Source: Aphrophora alni (taxonomy: Eukaryota; Arthropoda; Insecta; Hemiptera; Aphrophoridae). From it: a DNA stretch of 64,000 bases. Where the stretch lies: NCBI GenBank assembly GCA_963513935.1, contig OY740772.1, forward strand, positions 99,157,340-99,221,339, written 5' to 3'. The notes below the pieces were generated by a model, which ran no database searches, was not told where the DNA came from, and saw only the letters and a program-made list of their open reading frames with translations. The position numbers and the translations under genes were made by a program. Positions 11,145-21,004 of the stretch are shown one piece after another; position 1 is the first letter of the stretch; each line of letters opens with the position of its first letter.

Positions 11145-12290
11145 TTGTTGTGAAAAAATCTCTACTTTTCAGTCATCATCTTATAAGAAACATAAAGGAA
11201 AGAACATAAAGTAAAGACCATAAAGGAAAGAACATAAAGGAAAGAACATAAAGTAAAGACCATAAAGGAAAGAACATAAAGTAAAGAAACATAAAGTAAA
11301 GACCATAAAGGAAAGAACATAAAGTAAAGACCATAAAGAAAAGAAACATAAAGTAAAGACCATAAAGGAAAGAACATAAAGTAAAGACCATAAAGAAAAG
11401 AAACATAAAGTAAAGACCATAAAGGAAAGAACATAAAGTAAAGAAACATAAAGGAAAGAACATAAAGTAAAGACCATAAAGGAAAGAAACATAAAGTAAA
11501 GAAACATAAAGTAAAGACCATAAAGGAAAGAACATAAAGTAAAGACCATAAAGAAAAGAAACATAAAGTAAAGACCATAAAGGAAAGAACATAAAGTAAA
11601 GAAACATAAAGGAAAGAACATAAAGTAAAGAACATAAAGTAAAGACCATAAAGTAAAGAAACATAAAGTAAAGACCATAAAGAAAAGAAACATAAAGTAA
11701 AGACCATAAAGGAAAGAACATAAAGAAAAGAAACATAAAGGAAAGAACATAAAGTAAAGAACATAAAGTAAAGACCATAAAGGAAAGAACATAAAGTAAA
11801 GACCATAAAGAAAAGAAACATAAAGTAAAGACCATAAAGGAAAGAACATAAAGAAAAGAAACATAAAGGAAAGAACATAAAGTAAAGAACATAAAGTAAA
11901 GACCATAAAGAAAAGAAACATAAAGTAAAGACCATAAAGAAAAGAAACATAAAGTAAAGACCATAAAGGAAAGACCATAAAGTAAAGAAACATAAAGTAA
12001 AGACCATAAAGGAAAGACCATAAAGTAAAGAAACATAAAGTAAAGACCATAAAGTAAAGACCATAAAGGAAAGAACATAAAGGAAAGACCATAAAGGAAA
12101 GACCATAAAGTAAAGAAACATAAAGTAAAGACCATAAAGTAAAGACCCTAGCCCTCGAATACACTAACGGCGTCAAAATAGGAAATGGACAAGAGTTGGT
12201 CAAGAAAGATCTGATCGAAAAAAGAAATAGAGTTGTCTCTAGGCAGTGTCACGCCCGTACTCCCTAAAATCAGCCCCTGAGGGTAACATT
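11145..12290 (+). mobile_element. R1 copy expanded by an internal satellite
   Basis: The left part has TTGTGAAAAAATCTCTACTT and TCAGTCATCATCTTATAAGA, equivalent to the R1 5' part. The right part resumes at CCCTAGCCCTCGAATACACT, then CAAGAGTTGGTCAAGAAAGA, CACGCCCGTACTCCC and CAGCCCCTGAGGG, which is the R1 3' part. The satellite lies exactly where other copies read roughly GAACATAAAATAAAGACCCC once, so the array looks like an in-place expansion. Confidence 0.8.
11188..12148. repeat. 14/15-bp satellite, about 65-70 monomers
   Basis: Array of about 960 bp built from two interleaved monomers, ACATAAAGTAAAGA and CCATAAAGGAAAGA, with 14- and 15-nt spacing variants. It is strand-asymmetric (purines on +). 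Because the minus strand of each monomer lacks stop codons in any frame, three minus-strand frames of over 300 codons run through it. They are a by-product of the repeat and not genes. Confidence 0.95.
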
Positions 12291-12484
12291 CTAAGATTTT
12301 TAAAATGTGTTTTTGATCAATTACAAACCTCTCTGTACTATTTAAAAACTAAATTTAAAAATAATAATAAAAACCCGTCGTACACATCGAAATGTTGTAT
12401 GCTTTAAAATGGCGTTCAACCTAATTTGATCGTTATTTTTCGAGTAATCTCTTCTTGAACTTAACTTTTTATTGGCATTAAATC

Positions 12485-12885
12485 TAAAATGTCAGCTAGC
12501 TCTTTAAATAAATCTACTCAGCTCATTTCGTAAAACAGCTGTACTTATTACTTTGTATAAAACAAACTAAGGGGATCTTCTCATGTGTTAAGAATCATGA
12601 TTGCTTTTTCCACAAGAAACTTCTCAGAAACCAGAAAATTAAATGGAAGCCAATAAAGCAAATATTGACCAAGTTTTAAAACAATTTTAATTAAACTGAA
12701 AGGAAGTGACTTTTTACCAACTCCATATTTTTCGGTTTACTGAACTTTGTTAATGAAATACTGGAATAATGAAAAACTGTTTTCTTAAGCGTTTTACAGA
12801 TGTATTAATTTTATTTTATTACAATTTTATATGAAGGCATTTTCCTATCTTTTGATCACGTGACTGTTTTTGTTTTTATAATATA
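12485..12885 (+). repeat. Family D copy 2, uninterrupted
   Basis: Matches 5975-6610 at roughly four positions in five by eye. It lacks the R1 insertion present in copy 1 and so serves as its empty site. A hammerhead-like element begins at its right edge. Confidence 0.75.
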
Positions 12886-12975
12886 GTTAATTACCTTAGA
12901 GGTTGTCCTCAGTCCGTATATTGGTTATAGCTACAGCGCTGTTTCGCCGAACACTGTCAGCTTCATCAGGCCCGC
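12884..12975 (-). ncRNA. Hammerhead-like motif within a palindrome-family arm
   Basis: Minus strand: CTGATGA (12963-12969), an extra A, hairpin GCTGA...TTCGGC, GAAA (12942-12945), then the self-complementary ACAGCGCTGT and A. This is the order of a type I hammerhead core. The extra residue before stem II and a weak stem I (three pairs) depart from the canonical form. The sequence from 12884 (TAGTTAATTACCTTAGAGG) is the same as one arm of the palindrome at 15676-15840. Confidence 0.45.
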
Positions 12976-13400
12976 ACTAACACATAGACACGCAACACAA
13001 AACACTAACACATATAAAATCAGAGTATGACTCGTTGTACATAAATAATATAATTGTTTGTGGCCACATTATATGTCTTACTTGTCCAGCTGCAGGTATG
13101 GTACTCTTGTTTTTATGTGCTTGTTTGGTGACTTGACCTTGGATTTGATTTAAAATGGACTATTACAAACAAATAAATAATTATGCTGACCCTAAATAAT
13201 GAAAATATACGGAAAACAGCCGTTATTTAGGAGTATAAGTGTGTCTATAAATTTTCTTGTCATGTTTGACTTAATATAAGGGAAAGTATTAGTTTTGAGG
13301 GTATTTCGGTTTTGATGTTCCCTGTGTCGTGAAAGTGGTTTTTAATGATGTTTGTGTGTTGGTTGTGCAATGCTACAGTTCGATATTCATTAAATATTAT
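12976..13400. other. Non-coding gap beside the ribozyme-like motif
   Basis: No supported gene. The minus strand near 13330-13390 can be read as a short His/Asn-rich stretch that weakly recalls the C-terminal end of Penelope-type proteins, but this is too weak to call. Confidence 0.4.
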
Positions 13401-13720
13401 ATTTTGGGCACTTTTTTGACTTTTTTCTCTCACTTTTTGGATAATTTAAAATGAGGGTAGCGTCATATACAAAATTATTTTCTCAAACTCTTCTAAAACG
13501 ATTTTGATCTAATTTTGCTCAAGTGCAACTTCTAACAATGCAAACAAAAATATTGGTCGTCATCCCTCAGAAAATGTTCGTTAGTTACCGCTAAAAAAAC
13601 AAAACATCGGCTCTACCGATTTCGTTCAAATTTTAGTGAAATATAACCCAAAACCCGTGTGCGAAATCACAAGTTAAACAAATATTGCGGTTTCTGGAAT
13701 AATTGGGAAAAAAACTGACG
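13400..13720 (+). repeat. Family B dispersed repeat fragment
   Basis: Phrases ACGATTTTGATCTAATTTTG, TCTACCGATTTCGTTCAAAT and TTTTAGTGAAATATAACCC recur around 31800-31960 and 50280-50420. No coding potential is visible. Confidence 0.6.
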
Positions 13721-13737
13721 TCGTTATTGAAAGCATG

Positions 13738-13960
13738 ATGCTCTCGGGGCTCACTTTGGTGAGTACAGGCTTGGCAATCCCGAGGGCCTAGCTGGATCTA
13801 CACCTTTTCTTTCAACCATTACTCTCGACTAACTCTTATTCTTTTACGAGTTTGACGCAATTAGATTATTCGAAGATTAGGGGGTCTTTATTTTATGCGC
13901 TTTCTTTTTTTATAATGCCATGATAGTCGAGAGATTTTCCACTTTTAAACACCAAAAAAG
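13738..13960 (-). repeat. R1 dispersed repeat
   Basis: Reverse copy with GGGGCTCACTTTGGTGAGTA, TTGGCAATCCCGAGGGCCTA, GCTGGATCTACACC, GGGGTCTTTATTTTATG and CATGATAGTCGAGAGATTTT in order. Confidence 0.85.
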
Positions 13961-14471
13961 AAATAAATTCACGTTTATAATAGACTGTAAGCAAAGCAAA
14001 TTTAGCCCCTATTTTAATTTGTTTTTAAAAACTGAGCCCAAAGGCCATTTTCACTTTTTGATATTAAAGTAAGTTACCAACTGACATCTGTAACGATACG
14101 CGTTTTGATTCGTTTAAAAAACTCTCACTTTATATAGTGTGAATTGTTCCCACATTACTCCTTTGGGTGTGAACGGTGGACTTTTCATCGTTTTGAGTGA
14201 TCATAATGGTGGAACTTCTATAAGAGATTCGTTAATAGTAAATTACAATCGAGATGCGTTATTCTGTAAGTGATATGTTGATAGGGCAAAGTTTATAATC
14301 TAACACGACGCTTCTAAAGTTATGACATATATTGAAAATTTAGTTCCACTTTAATCAAAGATTAACAAACTAGTTTCGGAGTTCGTGCAATATGTAATCT
14401 TAATACAAAAGTTCAGCGTGGATGATTACTAAACTTTGGTCCACTTTGGCGTTTATTACTTGTCGCATATA
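13960..14471. other. Non-coding gap
   Basis: AT-rich sequence with no gene, RNA or repeat that I can support. Confidence 0.5.
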
Positions 14472-15005
14472 CAGTGTGCTGCGAAATTGTGTTACCAAAC
14501 TTGAGCAGTTCGTTTCCCACATCTAAACTAAGAAAACGTTTCTATAAATATATGTTGGGAATTGCCTAGTTTCCCAGATATCTGCCATTTTGTTTTTTCA
14601 CAAAATCTCCAGAACGGTTTGGCGAATGGAATTGAAACTTGGCATGTTGCCTAATAAAGCAGAAAACTATTTCGAAAGAAATAACCAACCCAATCCAACA
14701 AACCCGTTTCAAAACGGCAACTGCTTGAATATTTGTAATCAAACATTTCTAAAGGGGAAATTTTTATGGAAGATTTAAGAAGCCACCATTTTGAAACGGG
14801 TTATCGGATTAGGTTGCGAAATAATAGCTCTTAACATTATTAGGCACCATTCCAAGTTTCAATTCAACCGTCAAACCGTTTTGGAGATAAAAAATATTCT
14901 GTGTAAGAAACTGAGAAACCAGACATATATTTATAGAAACACTATCTTAGTTTTGATGTTGGAACCACCTCCTGAAGTTTGGAAACACAATTTTTAAACA
15001 CCCTG
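14472..15005. mobile_element. TA-flanked MITE with CAGGGTGTT-type ends
   Basis: 534-bp element between TA dinucleotides (14470-14471 and 15006-15007). The left end is CAGTGTGCTGCGAAATTGTG; the right end read in reverse is CAGGGTGTTTAAAAATTGTG. Internal inverted repeats follow (CTCCAGAACGGTTTGGCG against CCAAACCGTTTTGGAG, and AAACCCGTTTCAAAACGG against CATTTTGAAACGGGTT). TA target sites and CAGGGTGTT-like ends fit non-autonomous Tc1/mariner-type elements. Two open frames of 62-68 codons inside it are shadows of the inverted repeats. Confidence 0.75.
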
Positions 15006-15009
15006 TATA

Positions 15010-15670
15010 TACGTAGTATAGAGAAAGTATATGATAGATCGACAATTCAATGTCGAATTTTTCGCGATATATCCGTTTTGAGGTCTTCAAAGGGCTAAAT
15101 CTGTGGTTTTTAAAATTATCTTTGTTGTCATCTGTACATTGTACAGCAACTAGTTAACAGATTTTTGTCAAATTTATTTTGTAGGCATATTTTGTCCAAA
15201 TATCGAAGCGTTTTGTTAATTTATTCGATAATTCAAAATATGCCTTCATAAGACCACAATACAAAATTATGATATTCTCAGTTTAGGTTGTAACGATTTG
15301 CTCAAATGTATTCCTTACAACGCTAACTATTAATCATTGCCTTGTGAGTTGTTGGAAAAAGGAAAAAAAAAGTTTATAGAATTTAAAACGTTAATCATTA
15401 AAACTGGCTACTACATCGATTTCGTTCAAATGTTCAGGAGCCGAAGTGACAAATTCAGTTTATTTTTTAATAAATAATGGAAAGAAACTTTAGGACATAC
15501 GTATAAAAAAAAAGAAGAAATATTATTACATTTGTTTTTTGTTAATAATTTAGCGGACATCTTGAGATTTTTGAAATATCTGTAATTTTGGAGAAAAAAA
15601 TATATATATCAAATATGCAGAGGTAAAATGTCCATTTTTAAAGTATAATGTGTTGCCATGGACTGTTTAA
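15010..15670. other. Non-coding gap
   Basis: AT-rich. A family B-like phrase (TACATCGATTTCGTTCAAAT) lies near 15411-15430. No supported gene. Confidence 0.5.
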
Positions 15671-15675
15671 TATAT

Positions 15676-15840
15676 AATATAGTTAATTACCTTAGAGGTA
15701 ATCCTCAGTCCGTATTATAGTTATGGCTAAAGCGCTGTTTCGCCGAACACTGTCAGAAGCCGACAGTGTTCGGCGAAACAGCGCTGTAGCCATAACTATA
15801 ATACGGACTGAGGACAACCTCTAAGGTAATAAACTATATT
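15676..15840. mobile_element. Near-perfect palindrome, 79-bp arms and 7-nt loop
   Basis: Arms 15676-15754 and 15762-15840 are inverted copies with only a few differences (for example GGTAATCCTC against GGTTGTCCTC). Each arm carries TTACCTTAGAGG at its outer end and the second half of the hammerhead-like motif (CGGCGAAACAGCGCTGT) near the centre. A single arm plus the full motif is present at 12884-12975. The transcript would form a very stable hairpin. Confidence 0.85.
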
Positions 15841-16490
15841 GTAAAATGTCCATCTAAATAATAATAAAAATCTGTTCATTACACAATATTATATATATAA
15901 TGTTGTGTCGAAACAATAACTTAACGTGTAGTTAAATGTTTAATGAGCCAAAGAATATATAACATTACAGTAGCCTTGTCTAGTAGGGTTATTGACGTCT
16001 ATCTCGGCTTTTGTATTTCGTTATGCTATTTAGTAATGGTCCATTTCAAGGTTACACCAATCGTGTGTTCTAATGGTGTATTGTTAGTAGATTCTTGTTG
16101 ATAGTCGTTTCGTTTTTAGCCGAGTTTCTTGAGAAATCGAGTTGTTTCATTATTTAAATTGGCAACATCATTGAAGAGAATTAGACAATATATCGTCTTT
16201 CTGTTTGTGATAGATACGCAGTTACGGGAAAGTGTGTACACAGGAATAAGATTCCTTGCAATTAGGACGAACAATGTATCTACCTAGCCTATTTATACCA
16301 TTTTTTAATATGGCGCCCATTGAAGAGAGTTACTTCACGGTACCAAAGTTTGACGCGGGTGGAATCCTTTCTAAATAAAGAGCACACGCTAGGAAGTAAT
16401 AAATTTAACAGCCTGAACAAAGTTTAAATACAAAATTGTAATTGAACTATTTTATAAAATTTTAAAAAACTTCCCCGCTCGCTTCTTTTT
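15841..16490. other. Non-coding gap
   Basis: AT-rich sequence; no supported feature. Confidence 0.5.
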
Positions 16491-16494
16491 TAAT

Positions 16495-16542
16495 GTTTTT
16501 TCCCTTGTTGTTTAACGGTGGAAAACTTCTTGGTTATTTCGT

Positions 16543-16583
<41 letters not shown>

Positions 16584-16730
16584 GAGGAAGAAATTATATA
16601 GTCTATATATGGAAGAAATTAATATAAAATAAGGGCCCCTAGCCTTATATCGTCAGGGTTGGAAGAGAACAAGAATTGTTCAAGAGAGGCCTTTGATAGG
16701 ACGGGTTTAACTCAAGACTACTTAGACCTT
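16495..16730 (+). repeat. R1 copy with an internal (TA)n tract
   Basis: Landmarks TTGTTTAACGGTGGAAAACT, GGGCCCCTAGCCTTATATCG, TCAGGGTTGGAAGAGAACAA and GTTTAACTCAAGACTAC. The position after CGTCTTATA, where other copies have A/G-rich sequence, holds a (TA)n run (about 16544-16580). Again a simple repeat expanded at the same internal point of R1. Confidence 0.8.
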
Positions 16731-16739
16731 TTGTGTGTT

Positions 16740-17010
16740 TTTTTCGCTGTTGTTTAACGGTATAAACCTCTAGGTCAACTCGCTTTATATATAAAAAAGG
16801 AAGAAGTGAATAGAATGAAAATAAAGACCTCTAACTTTCCAACACTCTATTAGCGTCAGGGTCGGAAGGGAGCAAGCGTTAGTCAAGAGATACTTGATAT
16901 GAAATATTAAAGAGAAGGATCTAATCCAAGAGTACATGCACAAAAAGTGAAGATCTAGCTAGGGTCATTGGGATTGCCACCTTCGTAGTGAGTTCTTACG
17001 GGACCTTTTA
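16740..17010 (+). repeat. R1 copy, directly following another R1 copy
   Basis: Landmarks TTGTTTAACGGTATAAACCT, CTATTAGCGTCAGGGTCGGA, GAGAAGGATCTAATCCAAGA, GTGAAGATCTAGCTAGGG and GGGATTGCCACC. Both this copy and its left neighbour share the unusual GTTTAACGG variant, so the two probably arose by local tandem duplication or read-through. Confidence 0.8.
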
Positions 17011-17037
17011 TATGTTTTTATTTCTGTGAATCATAAT

Positions 17038-17090
17038 TTTGTATAAGACAATAAAGACCGAGAGGTTTTTCGCCTTTAAACAACTAGATG
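17038..17090 (-). repeat. R1 5'-end fragment
   Basis: TAAAGACCGAGAGGTTTTTC followed by GCCTTTAAACAACTAG is the complement of the R1 5' end. Confidence 0.7.
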
Positions 17091-17308
17091 GGGGATACAT
17101 CTATGTGTACAGTATAATATTTACGATTATTGTGATCCCAATTAATGACCACTCATATTTTATTCAAATGTGTTTTGTTCAAGTGTACAGTTGTATAACC
17201 TGTGTTACGTCTTGCATTGTCAATATTGTGCTTCACGTCGAGAGCTAGAAAGTATTTACTGTTCAGAGAACCAGTAGTTAAATTGAGTAATAGTTGAAAC
17301 CAATATAA

Positions 17309-17435
17309 TACATCCCTTTCATCTTTCCTATCAGGTCTCTCGTCACCATCTCTTGATCATTTCAACTTAACTCTATCAAAGTCTTGGAAGCTAGGGGTCT
17401 TTATTTTATGTTCCTTTAAAAACTAGTTGCCTTTT
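17309..17435 (-). repeat. R1 partial copy
   Basis: CTTTCCTATCAGGTCTCTCG, AGCTAGGGGTCTTTATTTTA and related phrases identify the middle of R1 in reverse. Confidence 0.7.
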
Positions 17436-18396
17436 AGACGCTGAGCATTTTAAAATTGATATCAGTTTATTCTTATCTCGTCTCTTCAAACCGATTTTGA
17501 TAAAACTATAATATATAATTTAGAATGATTCAAGTCCCCAATTTAACAGTTCAGGATCATCAACTATTAATAGTGTCGTCATCTTTATATTTAAGTTTTT
17601 ATTTTATAAAATTACCGGTGACATCTCTACGATATTATTACTTCTATCCTTTGATTATCATAAAAACAAATTTCGATTGCCATTAAAAACAGGCAGCTTT
17701 ATTTAACGGAAAAAGTTTTGTTTAACGGTGGGGAAAATATGATGAAATATGGAGCGGATGAGGACATAACAAAGTTAACCTTAGCTTAAATTTCCCTGAT
17801 GGTGCATAAACTCAAGCCTTGCGTTGCGAGTTTATTAAACAGCTAGGTGCTTAATCATATGGAGGTCTTGAGGGGATTAGGGCAGGATTCCTGGTTTACG
17901 ATTAGTGTTGCCAACTTTTCGTAATTGGAAAACCGGACAGCAACTAGGAAGATGAGGCGAGGAGGATGGGTGATTCCTCCTCAAAAAAATGGGAATATTA
18001 AATTTAAAATTTTGATTTTGATTCTATTTTGCAAGAATATGTTTGTTTATATGTTTAACTGCATTATTAAAGTCCAAACCCCTTTACTATATTGTAATAG
18101 TGTGACGTGGGCATATAGGGACAGTTCTTTTATAAAGTCGAAATCTTTTAAGCTGTAGTTCTTCACAGAGACAAACATGTGCTTGAAATTATAAAGTACC
18201 TTGGTTTTACCTACGGACCCTAATACAGAGAAATCAATGGAAATACCAGCCATCTTTTTATGGCCATTGAATTGTTTGTTTCACTTCTAAAACTTACACG
18301 CTACGCATTTCACATTGTGAGTTTAAATTACGTTGTATTCGTCATAAAAAAAACTATAATATATGATTTCGCAACCTAATTTAATTTTAAATCTTT
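17436..18396. other. Non-coding gap
   Basis: No supported gene. An open frame at 17925-18158 overlaps another on the opposite strand and shows no family pattern, so I do not call it. Confidence 0.5.
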
Positions 18397-19168
18397 AATT
18401 ATTATCAGATTTGTAGGTGGCGCCGTGTTTAAGTTAGAGGACAACTTGTTCAATGACCAACATCTTAAGAAAACACAAACTAATTAACGCCATCATGGTA
18501 CAGACCCAATCCCATTGTACAATTTAATACAAGGAATTATTATCAGATTTGTAGGTGGCGCCGTGTTTAAGTTAGAGGACAACGTGTTCAATGACCAACA
18601 TCTTAAGAAAACACAAACTAATTAACGCCATCATGGTACAGACCCAATCCCATTGTACAATTTAATACAAGGAATTATTATCAGATTTGTAGGTGGCGCC
18701 GTGTTTAAGTTAGAGGACAACGTGTGTTCAATGACCAACATCTTAAGAAAAGACAAACTAATTAACGCCATCATGGTACAGACCCAATCCCATTGTACAA
18801 TTTAATACAAGGAATTATTATCAGATTTGTAGGTGGCGCCGTGTTTAAGTTAGAGGACAACGTGTTCAATGACCAACATCTTAAGAAAACACAAACTAAT
18901 TAACGCCATCATGGTACAGACCCAATCCCATTGTACAATTTAATACAAGGAATTATTATCAGATTTGTAGGTGGCGCCGTGTTTAAGTTAGAGGACAACG
19001 TGTTCAATGACCAACATCTTAAGAAAACACAAACTAATTAACGCCATCATGGTACAGACCCAATCCCATTGTACAATTTAATACAAGGAATTATTATCAG
19101 ATTTGTAGGTGGCGCCGTGTTTAAGTTAGAGGACAACGTGTTCAATGACCAACATCTTAAGAAAACAC
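18397..19168. repeat. 138-bp tandem array, about 5.6 units
   Basis: Unit boundary AATTATTATCAGATTTG falls at 18397, 18535, 18673, 18813, 18951 and 19089. The period is 138 bp, once 140 because of an extra GT in CGTGTGTTC. Units are almost identical. Each includes GTAGGTGGCGCCGTGTTTAA and the family C phrase TTAACGCCATCATGGTACAG, and the array continues on its right into the body of a family C copy. Recent in-place amplification of the 5' part of family C is the simplest reading. Confidence 0.95.
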
Positions 19169-19458
19169 AAATACAAGGACACTCTCTTTTGACGTTGGGC
19201 TCACAGCTGTGTATATAAATAAAAGGGTTTCGTTCTTGTCTGTGCCGGATCTTGTCTCTGCCGGATCTCATAGCTACACGAAGATTACATTTTTTTGTGA
19301 GGTCATCGTTCGAAATTATATTTTTGACAATAAATGCTTCCTGGTAAATAAGGTAGGGTTGGTATCCATTACATTTACATTTGAAATCTGCAGATTTGTG
19401 TCTAATTTAGTGTTTTATAAGTTGTATAACACACGAGATATGAACAAGGTTTAAAATA

Positions 19459-19610
19459 CAGTATACAAAAACACAAAAAATACGCGAGCTACACCAATCG
19501 AACTATAACTCACTTAAAGTTATAGTTTGATTGGTGTAGCTCGTGTATCACTAAAGAAGACGACCTCGTCGTTGAAACGCGTCTGATACTTAGGCGTCAA
19601 CATTTAATAT
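19459..19610 (+). mobile_element. 152-bp retroposed element carrying a hammerhead-like motif
   Basis: Bounded by AAGGTTTAAAATA at 19446-19458 and 19611-19623, a 13-bp target duplication inside family C. The left half is a strong inverted repeat: GCGAGCTACACCAATC with AACTATAACT, and their complement AGTTATAGTTTGATTGG with TGTAGCTCG. The right half holds the hammerhead-like motif at 19545-19589. There is no open frame and no poly-A tail. Related elements lie at 24640-24832 (minus) and about 20836-20985. A long, variable target duplication fits target-primed reverse transcription, as in LINE or Penelope-like elements, better than a cut-and-paste transposase. Confidence 0.75.
19545..19589 (+). 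ncRNA. Type I hammerhead ribozyme-like fold
   Basis: Stem I GTATCA (19545-19550) pairs perfectly with TGATAC (19584-19589). Core box CTAAAGA (19551-19557) matches CUGANGA except G5 to A. One extra A is followed by stem II GACGAC/GTCGTT closed by CTC. GAAA (19574-19577) overlaps a minimal stem III (AC/GT around GC), and C at 19583 is the expected cleavage residue. The architecture is that of the hammerheads reported in Penelope-like elements and retrozymes. The G5 change and the extra residue before stem II would be expected to weaken or abolish cleavage in this copy. Confidence 0.55.
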
Positions 19611-19974
19611 AAGGTTTAAAATAGCCGTTATTTTAATAGTACATGAGCACACCATAGTCCCCTGTACCAAATTTCATGTTTTTATCTTTATTTTTGTTGC
19701 CGTTATCGTGGTTACGTATGGACTAATTACTACGGAAGGACGGCATGTCTAAAGTCACTTTTTCTCGATTTCCTGAGGCCTTGAAACTTGAAAATCTGTT
19801 AAAAAAGCGAAGTCGAAAATTTTGACTCTTACCAAATTTACCCTATAGTTGGTATACTGGGTAAATAACTGTATTTTATGACCTATTTCTTAATTAAAAT
19901 TTTTCATTAGTTTCAAAATGGCCACCAAAAAAAGCAAAAGCGGAAAAGGTAATAGTAGGCTAATTTAACAAATT

Positions 19975-20120
19975 TGTTTTTAAGGCGAAAAACCTCCCGG
20001 TAATTATCGCCTCATAAAAAAACAAAAAGAAATGAACATAAAACAAAAATCCTTAGTCCTATAACAGCATCAGGGTCGGAAGAAAACAAGAGTTGGTCAA
20101 GAGAAACAATATAGGATCGT
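19975..20120 (+). repeat. R1 5' part
   Basis: AAGGCGAAAAACCTCCCGGT, AACATAAAACAAAAATCCTT, GCATCAGGGTCGGAAGAAAA and CAAGAGTTGGTCAAGAGAAA in order; truncated at the 3' side. Confidence 0.8.
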
Positions 20121-20830
20121 TTAATTTTTCGCTGTTTTTTAAATATTGTATGCGATCCGAGCTTAATTTACACATTGTAATATAAACTTTTTACAATAAC
20201 TTTTAAATCTTCTATGCCAATTTTTATAGACACACAATGGTCTACAAAATCGTTTGCAATTCACATTTAGGTAATTAAAAAATTCAGAATTTTCTGAAAC
20301 CTCATACTCTCGTCTTAAAATAATATAAGCCACAAATGTTATGGTTAGGTTACGTTCTATTATATTGTTACGTTAGGTTAGGTTAACCCCCTACCCCGCC
20401 TTGCGCCAATTTTCCCCCACAAACTTTTCTGTCTATAATCGTGGTAAGAAGAAATAATACTTTATTTGGTAAACCTTTTTTTATAAATTAATAGCTCCGA
20501 ATGCCTCTTCAGTAATAGAGTTTTACAATAATGTTGTATTCGACTTTGAACTGTCAAGTTGAGGATTTAATTTTCAAAGCCATCGTATTCAGAGGAGAGG
20601 AGTTCTGTAAGCCTCTTAGTACAGAAACAGTTTCTCTTCCCTTCAACATAAAAATCCCGTTTTATTCCCGAATATTCCCCCGGGAATGATGATTAACGTT
20701 GTCAGATCACTTCTCTTCAATTTACAAGTACATCCTTCAGTTGATATGCTTTATACATGATTTATTTTACTAATTACAATGATCAAATGTTAATATCACA
20801 CAATCGACTTTGTATTGTTTTCATATATTA
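20121..20830. other. Non-coding gap
   Basis: Contains short GTTAGGTTAGGTTAACC-type pentamer runs near 20343-20388. No supported gene. Confidence 0.5.
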
Positions 20831-20835
20831 GATAA

Positions 20836-20866
20836 ATAAATATTCAGCTTGACTTGTGAGATTGTA

Positions 20867-20899
<33 letters not shown>

Positions 20900-20985
20900 C
20901 TTCTCACAAATAATAGTATTTAGTTATTGTCTCACTGAAGACAGCGACTTTGTCGTTGAAATAAATGAATTTATTTATGAAAACA
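20836..20985 (+). mobile_element. Short element with decayed hammerhead-like motif
   Basis: Shares AGCTTGACTTGTGAGAT with the 14-bp-duplication element at 24640-24832. It then has a long A-run (20878-20899) and the motif CTGAAGA (20935-20941), C, AGCGAC/GTCGTT around TTT, and GAAA (20958-20961). The sequence after GAAA (TAAATGAATTTATT) has lost stem III and the cleavage site. Ends and target duplication are not resolved. Confidence 0.5.
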
Positions 20986-21004
20986 CATTTTTTTCTATTT
21001 ATTT

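Larger units (their letters stand above)
19180..19875 (+). repeat. Family C body, split by a 152-bp insertion
   Basis: Continues family C with TCGTTCGAAATTATATTTTT, GACAATAAATGCTTCCTGG, AAATCTGCAGATTTGTGTCT, ATAACACACGAGATATGAAC and, after the insertion, ATAGCCGTTATTTTAATAGT. The insertion at 19459-19610 is flanked by a 13-bp duplication of family C sequence. Confidence 0.8.

Noticed and set aside
11162..12203. Three overlapping minus-strand open frames of 319-340 codons rich in Phe, Leu and Tyr
   Set aside because: They are produced by a 14/15-bp satellite whose minus strand lacks stops. All three frames are open and the text is purely repetitive.
13330..13400. Possible Penelope GIY-YIG C-terminal remnant on the minus strand next to a hammerhead-like motif
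   Set aside because: Only about 20 residues with weak His/Asn similarity and no catalytic motif; insufficient to call.
18397..19168. CRISPR-like array
   Set aside because: Units are contiguous 138-bp direct repeats without unique spacers, in a eukaryotic repeat context.
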